A program made the translations under genes and the position numbers. The notes under the pieces were generated by a model, which ran no database searches, was not told the origin of the DNA, and worked only from the letters and a program-made list of their open reading frames with translations. This document shows, piece by piece, positions 22,901 through 31,245 of a stretch of 64,000 nt of DNA; position 1 is the first letter of the stretch, and each line of letters begins with the position of its first letter. The DNA comes from Paenibacillus tyrphae (GTDB lineage: Bacteria > Bacillota > Bacilli > Paenibacillales > NBRC-103111). The stretch covers positions 1 to 64,000 of the forward strand of contig NZ_JAMZAW010000031.1 in NCBI RefSeq assembly GCF_024158745.1, read 5' to 3'.

Positions 22901-25546
22901 CCAGTGCTGAATCGGCGTCAGCCCGAATTCGCCCGGCAATTCGGTGGCCTGCTCCTTCTGCTTCTCGCCGTCTACCCAAGCGGCTACGGCCGCCAAAGCC
23001 TTCACGGTCGGATGCTCCGCCACTTGTCTGGGCGTCACGACAATTCCGCGATCCCTGGCCATGGATACCGTCTGTATGGCGAGGATCGAGTCTCCCCCAA
23101 CGGCATAAAAATGATCGTCGACCCCGATATTTTGCCGCTTGAGCAGGTGCCGCCAAATGTGAAGCAGCCGCTTTTCCATTTCGTCTTCGCCGACTTCCGA
23201 CGCTTTTTCGGAAGAGTGCTCCCACACCGTACTTGGATGAGGAAGCGCCGACCGGTCCACTTTGCCGTTTGTATTTAAAGGAAACGCTTCCAGTCGGCAA
23301 AAGTAAGACGGAAGCATGTAGGCCGGTAACCCGGAGGTCAAGTGCTGCGCCAATTTGGTCTCTTCCAGCTCTTGGGAAGAGGTATAGTAAGCCGCCAGCT
23401 TCTGATAATGCCCGTCGTGCCACGCCCGGACCATGCATTGTCGGATGCCCGGATATTGCCGAAGCCGATGCTCGATTTCCCCCAGTTCAATGCGGTAGCC
23501 TCTAATTTTGACCTGATCGTCGCTGCGGCCGATAAATAGTAATTCCCCGCCCGGCGTCCATTGGACGATATCTCCTGTTTTATATAACCTCTCGATTTGC
23601 GGAGCATGCCCATCGCCCATCACAAGCTCTTTGTGGACGAACCGTTCCTTGGTCAGCTCTTCGCGGTTCAGGTAGCCTCTGGCCAGCCCGACGCCGCCCA
23701 CCCACAACTCGCCGGGAACGCCGACCGGAACCGGTTGGCCGAACGGATTCAGGACAAACAGCCGTTTGTTATAAACGGGCCGCCCGATCGTCACTTTTTT
23801 CCCCGGACGGCAAAGCCCTACGGAACAAATAATCGTCACTTCAGTCGGGCCGTAGGCATTCAGGAATACCCGGTTTTTTCCCCAATCCTTCACGATATCT
23901 GGCCCGCAAGCCTCTCCGGCCGACACGAGCGTGCGCAAGCCGGGCAAGTCCCGCTTACTCATCGTTCGTAAGACGGCCGGCGGCAGCATGGCAAGGTGAA
24001 TGTTTTTTTGCTCGAGCACATCTGAAATATCCGCATAGGGAGGCAGTTCCTCTTCCGACAGGACAACGAGCGTTCCGCCGACCGTTAACGTGCCGATCCA
24101 TTCGTAAACTGACGCATCAAAGCTGATGGAAGCAAATTGCAGCACTCGCGTATCTGAAGTTAGCCCAAACCTGTCGAGAAGATAAGGAATCAGCGCAACA
24201 AGTCCGGCGTGTTCGATGAGCGTGCCCTTCGGTTTTCCGGTGGAGCCGGATGTATAGATGACGTATGCCAGATCGTCCGGCTTGACCTCAACGTTCAAAT
24301 TTTCAGCGGAATCGCAAGGCTGTGCAAGCCACTCGTCGATACAAATAAGCGCCCCCGCCTCCATGCCGGCTTGAGAAATGACCGGCTTCAGCTTGGCGGC
24401 CAATCTGCTGGTCGTAATAATAATTTGGGCTTGAACGTCCTCCAAAATAAACCGAATGCGTTCCTCCGGATACTGGGGATCGACCGGAAGGTAAGCCCCC
24501 CCCGTCTTCATCACGCCCAGCATAGCCGGTATCACATCCGCGCTTCGCTCCATTATGATGGGAATCAGTGTCCCTCGCGGCAGATCGTCCTGCTCTTTCC
24601 TCCGATACGCATCCACAATAACGCGGGCAATTCGATTAGCCCGGCGGTTTAATTCGAAGTAGGTCAGCTTCTGCAGACGAAACTCCAAAGCGACCGCCTC
24701 CGGCGTCTTGGCCGCCTGTTCCTCGACCAATTGATGCACGGTTTTATGCGCGGGATACGCCTTGTCCGTATCGTTCCATCGAAGGAATCGCTTCCCTTCG
24801 CTTGCGGTCAGGAAAGGGTGGAAAAGCATAGGCTTCTCCGGGCCATTCAATGCGTTGGTCAGCAGCACCCGGAACTGCCCCACAAGCCTGGAGATCTGTG
24901 TTTTGCCGAAACGCTTGCCGTCATACTGCACCGCACATTCGAGTTCGTCGAGGCTGTAACGATAACGGAATGCAATCTCCGGCTGGTCCATACCACGACG
25001 ATCTGATGCCTCCGAATTGGCAGTCGGTAGCAGACTCCTTCCGCGCGCTTCCAAAATGCCGACATTAAAATAGTCGCCGCGCCCCGGTGCAGAAAGGCTC
25101 CCTTCGGCTTGCCGTGCTAACGTTTCGCTCCAAGAACCGCCGCCTGTCTTCCGATCATCCAATTGCGTTTTGACGTTGCACACTAAATCCAGAAGACAAT
25201 CTTCCTTCCGAATGTTGACGAGCAGCGGATAGTTAAGATAGCTTTCGCCCCCGGAATCGTCCGGCATGACGGAATACAAAACGGGCAGCTCATTTTGATT
25301 GGCATAATGGGATAGCAGGACAGACCATACCGCTGTTAGAAAAGATGGCATACAAAGCTGATGCCGGCGGACAAATTCAGTCATTGCTTTGAATTGTCGG
25401 TTCCCCAAACGGATCTTATGGAAAACGTAATCGCCCACGGGTTCGCCCTGGCCCCTATTATTCGAAAATAGCGGCAAGCCGTACCGGCTGCCCCCTAAAG
25501 TATCACTCAGGGCTGTTCCGTCAGCAGGTGTCATCGGTTCCTTCAT
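16967..25546 (-). CDS. two-module NRPS, half-C-A-T-E-C-A-T-C, no thioesterase
   Basis: 2859 residues. Domains: C-terminal half of a condensation domain without HHxxxDG (1-255); A1 256-770 (YTSGSTGKPKG 431-441); T1 785-855 (VGGDS, Ser820); epimerase 870-1310 (HHLVIDG 1001-1007); C 1335-1780 (HHILLDG 1473-1479); A2 1790-2305 (YTSGSTGKPKG 1951-1961); T2 2315-2385 (LGGHS, Ser2349); terminal C-like 2410-2850 (HHLIFDG 2543-2549). Specificity residues by hand alignment to PheA: A1 D-A-Y-M-V-A-A-I-I-K, hydrophobic or aromatic, uncertain; A2 D-A-F-W-L-G-A-T-F-K, close to valine codes. Predicted intermediate: D-(hydrophobic)-L-Val. No thioesterase, reductase, MbtH or transporter is adjacent. Start ATG 25546 touches its GAGGAG; ATG 25534 is an alternative. 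Confidence 0.9.
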   Translation of the reverse strand: MKEPMTPADGTALSDTLGGSRYGLPLFSNNRGQGEPVGDYVFHKIRLGNRQFKAMTEFVRRHQLCMPSFLTAVWSVLLSHYANQNELPVLYSVMPDDSGGESYLNYPLLVNIRKEDCLLDLVCNVKTQLDDRKTGGGSWSETLARQAEGSLSAPGRGDYFNVGILEARGRSLLPTANSEASDRRGMDQPEIAFRYRYSLDELECAVQYDGKRFGKTQISRLVGQFRVLLTNALNGPEKPMLFHPFLTASEGKRFLRWNDTDKAYPAHKTVHQLVEEQAAKTPEAVALEFRLQKLTYFELNRRANRIARVIVDAYRRKEQDDLPRGTLIPIIMERSADVIPAMLGVMKTGGAYLPVDPQYPEERIRFILEDVQAQIIITTSRLAAKLKPVISQAGMEAGALICIDEWLAQPCDSAENLNVEVKPDDLAYVIYTSGSTGKPKGTLIEHAGLVALIPYLLDRFGLTSDTRVLQFASISFDASVYEWIGTLTVGGTLVVLSEEELPPYADISDVLEQKNIHLAMLPPAVLRTMSKRDLPGLRTLVSAGEACGPDIVKDWGKNRVFLNAYGPTEVTIICSVGLCRPGKKVTIGRPVYNKRLFVLNPFGQPVPVGVPGELWVGGVGLARGYLNREELTKERFVHKELVMGDGHAPQIERLYKTGDIVQWTPGGELLFIGRSDDQVKIRGYRIELGEIEHRLRQYPGIRQCMVRAWHDGHYQKLAAYYTSSQELEETKLAQHLTSGLPAYMLPSYFCRLEAFPLNTNGKVDRSALPHPSTVWEHSSEKASEVGEDEMEKRLLHIWRHLLKRQNIGVDDHFYAVGGDSILAIQTVSMARDRGIVVTPRQVAEHPTVKALAAVAAWVDGEKQKEQATELPGEFGLTPIQHWFFEQRFEEPNYFNQSHMLLLSHCDSARLETALNRLVRLHPELAVQFVRQGHTYAQRYRTDAVVQLASYTIQETTRPDPEISAICAKWHGQLNYESGTILRTGVIRGHPDGKIRLFLTVHHLVIDGVSWRILLQELYQLYHGAELLPVPSPFKKWQAAITDYAQKEDIRDHISYWSDELTRSVAFQLPVDRSADNLSSAESAELIATLPLSDTQRLLHRCAHAYHTQINDLLLTAWSLMLSAWSGQETVAFRLEGHGREHSVSDMNLTRTIGWFTSMFPVYIRLSADVSLGETIKSVKEQLRRIPDRGISYGALRYCHPDEAVRTALTASEPQALFNYLGQFNQAEAGETNEWLSFSRDTAQDHSSLRNHGTSLLELNCSIVQGQLHMFMKYSRRHYEEATIAGLTDSFISCLLSIIEHCEGKESEEFTPSDFPLVSIEQHSLDRIVNTYHAQYGLDKMLPLSPLQKGLLFHYLDHPSSDQYFVQTSWKYEGRLDVARYREAWQRVVAENDCLRTCFVWEALDEPVQCVVQAAEPDWTIEDISSQPADRQQEYFERWMTLDRERRFDLRRPAYRFALIRSGPEEWTVVWSYHHILLDGWSLPLLLNRVHDLYECSLQNITPHRNPSLSFEPYMRWLMAKDQTEAETFWKAYLADVTEPTPLPMEKSGLRFDVAHQPIRKQQIETLQLDRGFTGRMTAFVQQTQISLNTLVQFAWGKVLQVLHDADITVFGMVVSGRGSDLAQADRITGLLINTLPLVMHWNTEQSVADYVKELHYTIQKLNDYCYVSLNELKGWSSVQDHTLFHSIVAFENYLNDYRQPASGLNMSAMEEREKTNYPLTITIASDGDRIVIKLIYDADRLEQETVRRLTDHLRQALHFAVEHPDSAVGDIRLMTTDDYDRIVYDWNRTFTEYPRESSVPELFGEQVRLRPSQPAVIAYDTVVTYERLDQLSRHVASLLAEDVPVRGKFIGVCLPRSLEFIVSILGILKAGCVYVPIDPDFPAERTRDLVRDAGLDTIITSRSGADSLAEACRGVSLKLICADDLDTVTFVGQEEKGKVPVTACDLAYLMYTSGSTGKPKGVMVEHRSIVRLVKHTNYFPFSPDIKLLYTGSPVFDASTFEIWGMLLNGGRLFVVSKDDLMNVRLLEQRMKAWGINALWLSAALCNQWTQENETMFAGLRWLLAGGEALSPKPINRLRLAYPSLTILNAYGPTENTTFSTSYPIERTFQRDIPIGKPISNTTCYILDKRGRVQPVGAVGELYVGGDGVARGYWKQEELTRKAFVPNPYASAEDREKGRNLVLYRTGDLGRWLPDGNIEYIGRSDGQLKLRGFRIEPGEIEHRLGCYPAVKQCLVVARELHGELRLIAYYTSEIDEQDIQEERLQAFMADGLPSYMLPFRYVRLESFPLTVNGKIDRARLPMPEARRTGQASEPGAATELEQRMEQIWRAVLKLDHIRKDEDFHALGGHSLHALRIVSLLQKNGYPVTVNQIFREQTIERLARSLSETLPASDSAPVARPDTEMQTYPNDGFPLSAVQRRFFNRDLKNRNMFNVPYLALLKQRMTKQEMNRALQLLVDRHAALRLTFARHDHGEWYQYERDIDYDRALTYVDLRETEASHDAFISDYCSKLQHEFDIGEGPLWKAVLFDHYGGGSGQVLLLLFHHLIFDGMSMNIFLDDFRQLLFTGADGELDREAGSSYRDWCLALTQYAAGGIPAEAAAYWRDVVGGGKSLQVDWEAQEWPVHRHMATITYDLLEDNEQIGLLKALAAQRQTTPLGVLLAALSRACFDLKKQPDLLLHLMSYQRESFLPNIAIDRTVGFFAGAYPVRIRIGKQELAGDAEALLEHVKQMLHDIPKEGMDYFALRHIIPELHPEAEPLIDESRMLFHYQSEETAWQADDFYEPLTLPYGNTNAPDNPSAYWLNMTACLKRDRLSLTCYYSMLHYEEQTIVGLVRRFAGHLRHCIESYALTTTGEGSFRS

Positions 25547-25662
25547 CTCCTCTCTTTGTTTCTGTACATTTCAGAAATATTTTCTATTACTCTACTATAG
25601 CCCAATCTATGTATTTATTTCCATTATTAATTATTAATACAAATGCAATTTTCCAGAATTAA

Positions 25663-25702
25663 TAAAAAAACAGAGCCCGCAAACCCGCGAGACTCCGTTT
25701 TT
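25663..25702 (-). terminator. terminator between SDR and NRPS genes
   Basis: ACGGAG...CTCTGT outer pairing with an inner GCGGG-type stem, then seven T on the minus strand. It separates the SDR transcript from the NRPS; the 115 nt that follow are AT-rich and should hold the NRPS promoter. Confidence 0.65.
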
Positions 25703-25844
25703 GTAAAACATATTCACCATTTCGAAGAATAGATTTATTCCAACTATCCTGGATACTCGATGTAAAGTTGAAATCTCCTTTTTCCATGCCGCATGTGTGG
25801 TCCAATACGGATTCCCATCATACCACGGGCGATCGCGACCAGAA

Positions 25845-26564
25845 CTATTGCGGATTGGTCGTCCAAATCCCGGCGTTTTTAATAAAAACGCGTGCCGGCA
25901 GCTTTAATGTGGCGAGCACAAGATCCGCTACGTCCTCCGGCTGCATCATCCGGTCTTCGTCACCGATTTTGAGACCGGCGTTCGTTGCGAGCTCGGTGTT
26001 GACCGTGCTTGGCGTGAGTGCCGTTACGCGAATGTTGGATTTGCGGACCTCCTGCATCAGCGCTTCCGTAAAACCCATCACCGCGTGCTTGGACGCACAA
26101 TAAGCGGAGCCGGTCGCGAAGCCCCGCTCTCCAGCCGTAGACGAGATGTTGATGATACTGCCGCTCGCTTGCGCTAGCAGCGTCGGCAGCGCGGCGCGAG
26201 TGACATAGTAGGTACCCATTAGGTTCGTTTGAATGATGCTCTCCCATAACTCGGGTTCCATATCGGCCACGGTGCCGAACTGTGCGATCCCTGCATTATT
26301 GATTAAAATGTCAAGTGAACCGAGGCTGCCGATAAGTGAGCCGACTGCTTGCTCGGCCTCTCCTCTTTTGGCAATGTCTGCGGCTGCGGTATATACTTTG
26401 ACGCTATATGTACTTTCCAGCTCCGCGCGAAGCGATTCCAGATCGGACGAAGTTCTGGCCGTCAGACCGAGATTTACTCCTTCTTTGGCAAGCTCCACGG
26501 CGATCGCTTTGCCGATGCCCTTTCCCGCTCCGGTAATAATCGCTGTTTTATTTTTCAAATCCAT
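25845..26564 (-). CDS. short-chain dehydrogenase/reductase, FabG-like
   Basis: 239 residues from ATG 26564 with GAGGAGAGG upstream. Classical SDR: cofactor motif TGAGKGIG at about 11-18, NNAG at about 88-91, catalytic Ser in INISSTAG and the YCASK Tyr/Lys pair. The R in TARTSSDLESL suggests NADP(H) preference. Resembles 3-ketoacyl-ACP reductases and B. subtilis YvaG-like enzymes; substrate unknown. It lies upstream of the NRPS on the same strand but a terminator separates them, so a role in the peptide pathway is only possible. Confidence 0.85.
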   Translation of the reverse strand: MDLKNKTAIITGAGKGIGKAIAVELAKEGVNLGLTARTSSDLESLRAELESTYSVKVYTAAADIAKRGEAEQAVGSLIGSLGSLDILINNAGIAQFGTVADMEPELWESIIQTNLMGTYYVTRAALPTLLAQASGSIINISSTAGERGFATGSAYCASKHAVMGFTEALMQEVRKSNIRVTALTPSTVNTELATNAGLKIGDEDRMMQPEDVADLVLATLKLPARVFIKNAGIWTTNPQ

Positions 26565-26911
26565 GATAACCTCTCCTCATTGATATAATGGCTGCATACT
26601 TCGTCATGATCCCCAGTTTTTCCATTAAGCATGCAGAGTGATTATTATGTTATATTGTATCATTAAAATCAAGTACTCACCTTTTTCATCTTCAGTGAAA
26701 CGAGGACGGATAACACCATGAGACAGGCTGCCGACATATGGTTTCGGCGGCCTGTTCCGCTAACCGGCAGAATAGCGAAGCATTTTTTGCTTACGCAGCC
26801 TTTTGCTGTTGAATCCAACAAGCCTATTTAACATCTAACTACGAACTTTTTAGGATAGATGCCCATACATTAAATCATCGGTATGCCAACATAAACGGAG
26901 GATAACACTGT
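26565..26911. other. intergenic region with a hairpin, divergent promoters
   Basis: Between the SDR and isochorismatase genes. Contains an imperfect stem at 26722-26754 (ACAGGCTGCCGAC with GGTTTCGGCGGCCTGT) without a T-run. A 36-codon frame begins at ATG 26719 behind GAGG, but has no recognisable features. Otherwise AT-rich promoter-like DNA. Confidence 0.35.
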
Positions 26912-27823
26912 ATGTGCTTTCACTGTAGCTTCGGCGGTTTTGGGCACGGAGGTTTTGGAATCCCTTTTGAATTGGAGGGCTATGGAAATCATCGCTTATT
27001 ACGCCTACCTTTAACCTATTACCCGATTACCCTTCAACAACCATCCATACCTTACGTTAGAACATCTCACCACATTTACTCGGAGAAGCAGATGGTACCT
27101 AAATTTTACAATGGTTATCATCAAAATGCTGTAGCAACACAAAACGCACCAGTTCCAGCACAGGGAATGAAGGTGGATCGAAACAATACCGCTTTAGTGA
27201 TCACAGATCCGCAAAATGACTTTTTAAGTCCAAAAGGTGCAGCATGGAATTTAGTTAAAGACAGCGTGGCTGAAAATCGTACGATTGAGAACATTGAATT
27301 ATTATTAAAAACAGCTAAGGAAAATAAGTTTAAAGTTTTTGTGTCGCCCCACTGGTATTATCCCTATGACCAAAAATGGAGGTTTGGGGGAGTTTTAGAA
27401 CATTTGATGCACGATCTCAAGATGTATCAACGAAAAAGTCCATTATCGCTTGAAGGCTTTACAGGTTCTGGTGCCGACTTTTTGGATAGGTATAAACCCT
27501 ATATTGAAGATGGTCAAACCGTCATCTGCAGTCCGCATAAAATTTTCGGACCCGAAGCCAACGACTTGGTTTTGCAACTGCGAAAACAGTATATTTCCCG
27601 CGTCATTCTTGCAGGAATGTCTGGGAACCTGTGCGTTGAATCTCATATGCGTGAACTCATTGAACAAGGATTTGAAGTGGCAGTGGTTCACGATGCCACA
27701 GCTTCCGCAAAAATGAACGGATTGGATGGGGATAAAGCCGCAAAAACAAATTTTCGAATGATTGCCAGCGCTTCATGGTCTACAAATGAGACTATAGATA
27801 AAATGAAATCCATTCATAGATAA
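26912..27823 (+). CDS. isochorismatase-family cysteine hydrolase with N-terminal extension
   Basis: 303 residues from ATG 26912 (GGAGG 10 nt upstream). Catalytic triad residues readable: Asp99 in ALVITDPQNDF, Lys210 in SPHKIFG and Cys241 in GMSGNLCVES. Members hydrolyse amides or vinyl ethers (nicotinamidase-like, isochorismatase-like). The first 85 residues are unusual: Gly/His/Phe-rich (CFHCSFGGFGHGGFG) with CxxC, not part of the fold; perhaps a metal-binding or targeting segment. Monocistronic. Confidence 0.85.
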   Translation: MCFHCSFGGFGHGGFGIPFELEGYGNHRLLRLPLTYYPITLQQPSIPYVRTSHHIYSEKQMVPKFYNGYHQNAVATQNAPVPAQGMKVDRNNTALVITDPQNDFLSPKGAAWNLVKDSVAENRTIENIELLLKTAKENKFKVFVSPHWYYPYDQKWRFGGVLEHLMHDLKMYQRKSPLSLEGFTGSGADFLDRYKPYIEDGQTVICSPHKIFGPEANDLVLQLRKQYISRVILAGMSGNLCVESHMRELIEQGFEVAVVHDATASAKMNGLDGDKAAKTNFRMIASASWSTNETIDKMKSIHR

Positions 27824-27887
27824 GAGCCTCATTCAGAGTAACATCCTTCATCGCCCCCATCTACAATAATGGCATAGGAGACAAGAG

Positions 27888-27935
27888 AAAAAAAGAACCA
27901 CCTTTCACTGGACTTTTCATCCTTCGGTGGTTCTT
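27888..27935 (-). terminator. terminator shared by hydrolase and ABC permease
   Basis: AAGAACCACC 27893-27902 with GGTGGTTCTT 27926-27935; T7 on the minus strand serves the permease gene, and the hairpin is 65 nt after the hydrolase stop, so it probably works both ways. Confidence 0.85.
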
Positions 27936-27954
27936 CCGCATTTGACGTTCTCCA

Positions 27955-30282
27955 TTATTCTATACTTTTTAAGGATTCAATCATATGGATTTGGGTTACT
28001 TTTCTCCTAAGCAGCAAGTTTGCCAGAATGGTAAGTACGAATGCAAGAATAACGGCTGCCAGCAATACCAAAACGTTTAATTGATCTGGGATTTGTTGAT
28101 GGGCGCTAGAGAGCGCCTTTACAATAATGGTGTACATATAGCCACTAATCGGTAAAGCAACTATTACCGCAAATGTGGTTAGGATGATGTTTTCAAAGAA
28201 TATGAGTCTGTTTATTTTATATTTTGGATAGCCTAATACCTTAAGTGTGGCAAGCTCACGATTCCTTTCATAAATGTTTATGGAAGATATCGTGTAAATG
28301 GCGCCAAAGGAGAGGATGACGGCACAAATGATAAACATGATAAAAACAAAGCTGTTTTGCTTCACAATATATTGAGCTGATTTCATAAGATCATTCTTAT
28401 CTGTAATCTTATCTACGTGAGGATCTTGCTCAAAAAAGTTACGAACGCTTACAAGATCTGTAGAGCTATTGGCTTCAACTAAAAGCGAGGATGGATTATA
28501 GTCTATGCCAAAGCTCTTTAAGTAGTCTGGCGTGCTATAAAACGACGAATTCGAATACTGGGTAGATATATTTAAAACCTTCATCTCAATCATCTTATTT
28601 TTAAGCTCCGGTGCTGTGAACTTGATCTGAATGAGATCCCCTTCTACAATATGATATTTGTCGGCGTAAGATTTCGGCACCAGTACACCATTATTTCCCA
28701 AATATAGCTTATTGTTATTTTCGTCAAAAAAATGAATGAGATTGTTTTCTTTTTCAGTAACTGTTAAAGTGGCCTTTTCTTTTTTATCATCTTTTATGAA
28801 TTCAACAGGAGAGGCGGATAAATCAAATTTTTGCTTAATGCCGGAGGGGAGTTTTGACGCATCGGAAGATGCTCCTATCGCATAATCTACTCTTAAATCA
28901 TAAGCATAAACCTCTTCAATCTGGTCAGCTACTTTTAGTAAGGCCGTGTGCGTGCCGAAGGCAGTTATCAATAAAACCGTGCTTGCAACAACACCAACCG
29001 AGCTCACTAAAGCTTTTTGTTTATTCAGCAGTATATTTCTCAAAATGAGTTTGTAACTGTAAGAAATACGACTCCAAAGACCCGGAATTCTTTCTATGAG
29101 AAGCATTTTCATCTTCTTTGGCGGTTTAGGACGCATAGCTTGAGCCGCACGTTCTTTTAATACGGTTCTGCCGCTTAAGTAACACGAGAGGAGTCCAAAA
29201 GCACTTGAGAAAATGATGGGAGGAAGGATCGAGTAAAAATCAAGGGCGAATTTTATTCCTGGCAAAGAGTAAGCCCTAGAACTCGACGCAGTTACTAAAG
29301 GAATAAATACCATAGCGGCTATGGAGCAGCCTAGAATTGAGCCTATAATCCCTACCAGCAAAGGGTATCCCATGTAATGAAGCATGATCGTTCTGTTTTT
29401 AATACCCAAAGCCTTCATAATACCTACTTGATTTCTTTGAGAATCGATCATCCTCGACATGGTAAGGAATAGAATAATAGCTCCTATTAAAAAGAGAACC
29501 AAAGGTATAACCTTGCTCATCAAGTTATTATTATGTATCGTTTCCGTTAGTTTGGAATAACTGAAAGTCCTTTCTTTACTTACTTGGTTTAAATAAGAAA
29601 GTGGTTTGGAATGTGCTTCAATGGATTTACCTAATTTGTCAATATCGTAACCTTCTTTGGCATCAATCAGGACTTCATTATAGGAGAAGCCGTTTGCCAT
29701 TTCAGGGATCATCTCTTCGGCCATATAAGCTACTCCGAAGGTTTTATGGTCTTGTATTTCGTTCTTTTTGGCATATTCAACATTTTCGCACAAACCGCTG
29801 ATTGTAAAGCTATAGTCTTTTTTATTCGAACTTATCCTGATTTTATCGCCGACACGAACCTGATGTTCTTTGGCATAACGGGAATCTAACATGATCTCAT
29901 CTTTTTTTGACGGGATCCTGCCCTCCACCATAGTAGGCGTATTGATTTCATTGTTCACTGGGATCGAATGAATTTTTATCGAAGCTTTATACCCTTCAAA
30001 CGCTTGCGTGACGTCCAACGTATAACGTCCTTCTATTTTATTTATCCCTTCAATTTGGCTTAAACCAGCCACATCATCTTTGGAAATTTGACTGTAATAC
30101 ACATTCAAATCGCTTAAATTATGTTCTTTAAAGTAAGCTTTCGTATAAGCACTAAGGGTATCGCTATACGTAATCAGCCCCGCATAGAAAAAAGCTCCTA
30201 CTGCAATAACCGAAACAATCGCTATGAATTGCCCTATAGATTGTCTAATGTCCCTTACTAATTTTAATAATAATTTCATCAT
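27955..30282 (-). CDS. MacB/FtsX-type ABC transporter permease
   Basis: About 775 residues. Start taken as ATG 30282, which overlaps the ATPase stop (TAATG); an in-frame GTG at 30288 is an alternative. N-terminal membrane helix (FIAIVSVIAVGAFFYAGLI), large extracytoplasmic region (about 45-255), three helices of an FtsX domain (about 260-370), a second extracytoplasmic region (about 445-625) and a second FtsX domain (VFIMFIICAVILSFGAIYTI onward). Two FtsX repeats in one chain make a full permease for export or antimicrobial-peptide resistance-type transport. AT-rich relative to flanks, as is its ATPase. Confidence 0.9.
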   Translation of the reverse strand: MMKLLLKLVRDIRQSIGQFIAIVSVIAVGAFFYAGLITYSDTLSAYTKAYFKEHNLSDLNVYYSQISKDDVAGLSQIEGINKIEGRYTLDVTQAFEGYKASIKIHSIPVNNEINTPTMVEGRIPSKKDEIMLDSRYAKEHQVRVGDKIRISSNKKDYSFTISGLCENVEYAKKNEIQDHKTFGVAYMAEEMIPEMANGFSYNEVLIDAKEGYDIDKLGKSIEAHSKPLSYLNQVSKERTFSYSKLTETIHNNNLMSKVIPLVLFLIGAIILFLTMSRMIDSQRNQVGIMKALGIKNRTIMLHYMGYPLLVGIIGSILGCSIAAMVFIPLVTASSSRAYSLPGIKFALDFYSILPPIIFSSAFGLLSCYLSGRTVLKERAAQAMRPKPPKKMKMLLIERIPGLWSRISYSYKLILRNILLNKQKALVSSVGVVASTVLLITAFGTHTALLKVADQIEEVYAYDLRVDYAIGASSDASKLPSGIKQKFDLSASPVEFIKDDKKEKATLTVTEKENNLIHFFDENNNKLYLGNNGVLVPKSYADKYHIVEGDLIQIKFTAPELKNKMIEMKVLNISTQYSNSSFYSTPDYLKSFGIDYNPSSLLVEANSSTDLVSVRNFFEQDPHVDKITDKNDLMKSAQYIVKQNSFVFIMFIICAVILSFGAIYTISSINIYERNRELATLKVLGYPKYKINRLIFFENIILTTFAVIVALPISGYMYTIIVKALSSAHQQIPDQLNVLVLLAAVILAFVLTILANLLLRRKVTQIHMIESLKSIE

Positions 30283-30986
30283 TACCACTCAATCCCTTCA
30301 ACGCTTTGTTTTTCATTATTAAGCGTCACGCTTTCTATCCTTCCGCTTTTTACTTTAATAATTTTATCGGCCATCGGAGCAATTGCGGAATTATGTGTGA
30401 CCAATACAACGCACTTTTTCGTTTCCCTGTTTAAATCTTGAAGAAGCTTTAAGACGGACTTACCGGTAACATAATCCAAAGCTCCTGTTGGTTCGTCACA
30501 GAGTAAAAGTAAAGGATTTTTGGCGACAGCTCTAGCGATTGCCACTCGTTGTTGTTCTCCTCCAGAGAGCTGGGAAGGGAAGTTTTTGATTCGATCCTTT
30601 AATCCGACTCGATGTAAAATCTCTTGAGCATCCAGATGGTTTTTACATACTTCAGCGGCAAATTCAACATTTTCCAGTGCGTTTAAATTCGGAATCAAAT
30701 TGTAGAATTGAAAGACAAAACCAACCTTCTCACCGCGATATTCGGTTAATTTTTTTTCGTTGAATCTTGTTATTTCTTGATCGCCGACAAACACTTGGCC
30801 TGAGGTAGCCGTATCCATACCGCCAAGGATATTCAAAATCGTACTTTTACCGGCACCGCTTGCTCCCAAAATAACGACGAATTCTCCCTCTGAAATGGAA
30901 AAATCAACACCATCAAGCGCCTTGATTGGCACTTCTCCTATTTTGTATTCTTTCGTTACTTTTTTGAATTCGATTAACTTTTTCAC
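30282..30986 (-). CDS. ABC transporter ATPase, MacB/LolD type
   Basis: 234 residues from GTG 30986 (GGGGAG 9 nt upstream). Walker [11 protein letters not shown]-loop [18 protein letters not shown], signature [14 protein letters not shown], Walker [14 protein letters not shown] and H-loop VLVTHN are all intact. Pairs with the downstream two-FtsX permease (one-nucleotide overlap, translational coupling). Energises a mechanotransmission-type exporter. A TATAAT lies about 100 nt upstream, in the region shared with the divergent GntR gene, but reads in the plus direction. Confidence 0.93.
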   Translation of the reverse strand: MKKLIEFKKVTKEYKIGEVPIKALDGVDFSISEGEFVVILGASGAGKSTILNILGGMDTATSGQVFVGDQEITRFNEKKLTEYRGEKVGFVFQFYNLIPNLNALENVEFAAEVCKNHLDAQEILHRVGLKDRIKNFPSQLSGGEQQRVAIARAVAKNPLLLLCDEPTGALDYVTGKSVLKLLQDLNRETKKCVVLVTHNSAIAPMADKIIKVKSGRIESVTLNNEKQSVEGIEW

Positions 30987-31157
30987 TTCTTACATCTCCC
31001 CGAATACTAATTATGGAACCTTCGTAAGTTACCGTTTGCCAATTTTTCTTCGCTTAGCATATTAGTATGTTACTCATGTAGCACACTATAATTCATGTTC
31101 AAATCATTGTCAATCACCGACCATACGTTCGAAACCATCCAATTCGCCCCCTCTACT

Positions 31158-31204
31158 CGATCGAACGATCGGTTATTGACAATTGTTTGCATATCAATTA
31201 TGGT
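31158..31204 (+). promoter_or_regulatory. promoter and candidate operator of the YtrA-like operon
   Basis: TTGACA 31176-31181, 17-nt spacer, TATGGT 31199-31204. Immediately upstream is CGATCG-AA-CGATCG (31158-31171), an inverted repeat that could be the operator of the first gene's GntR product. Confidence 0.6.
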
Positions 31205-31245
31205 ATGCTGGATGGATAACATACCGATATACTGAAGGTGGGGCA

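Noticed and set aside
26719-26829. 36-codon ORF behind a GAGG in the SDR-hydrolase gap
   Set aside because: No family features and overlaps an imperfect hairpin; cannot be supported as a gene.
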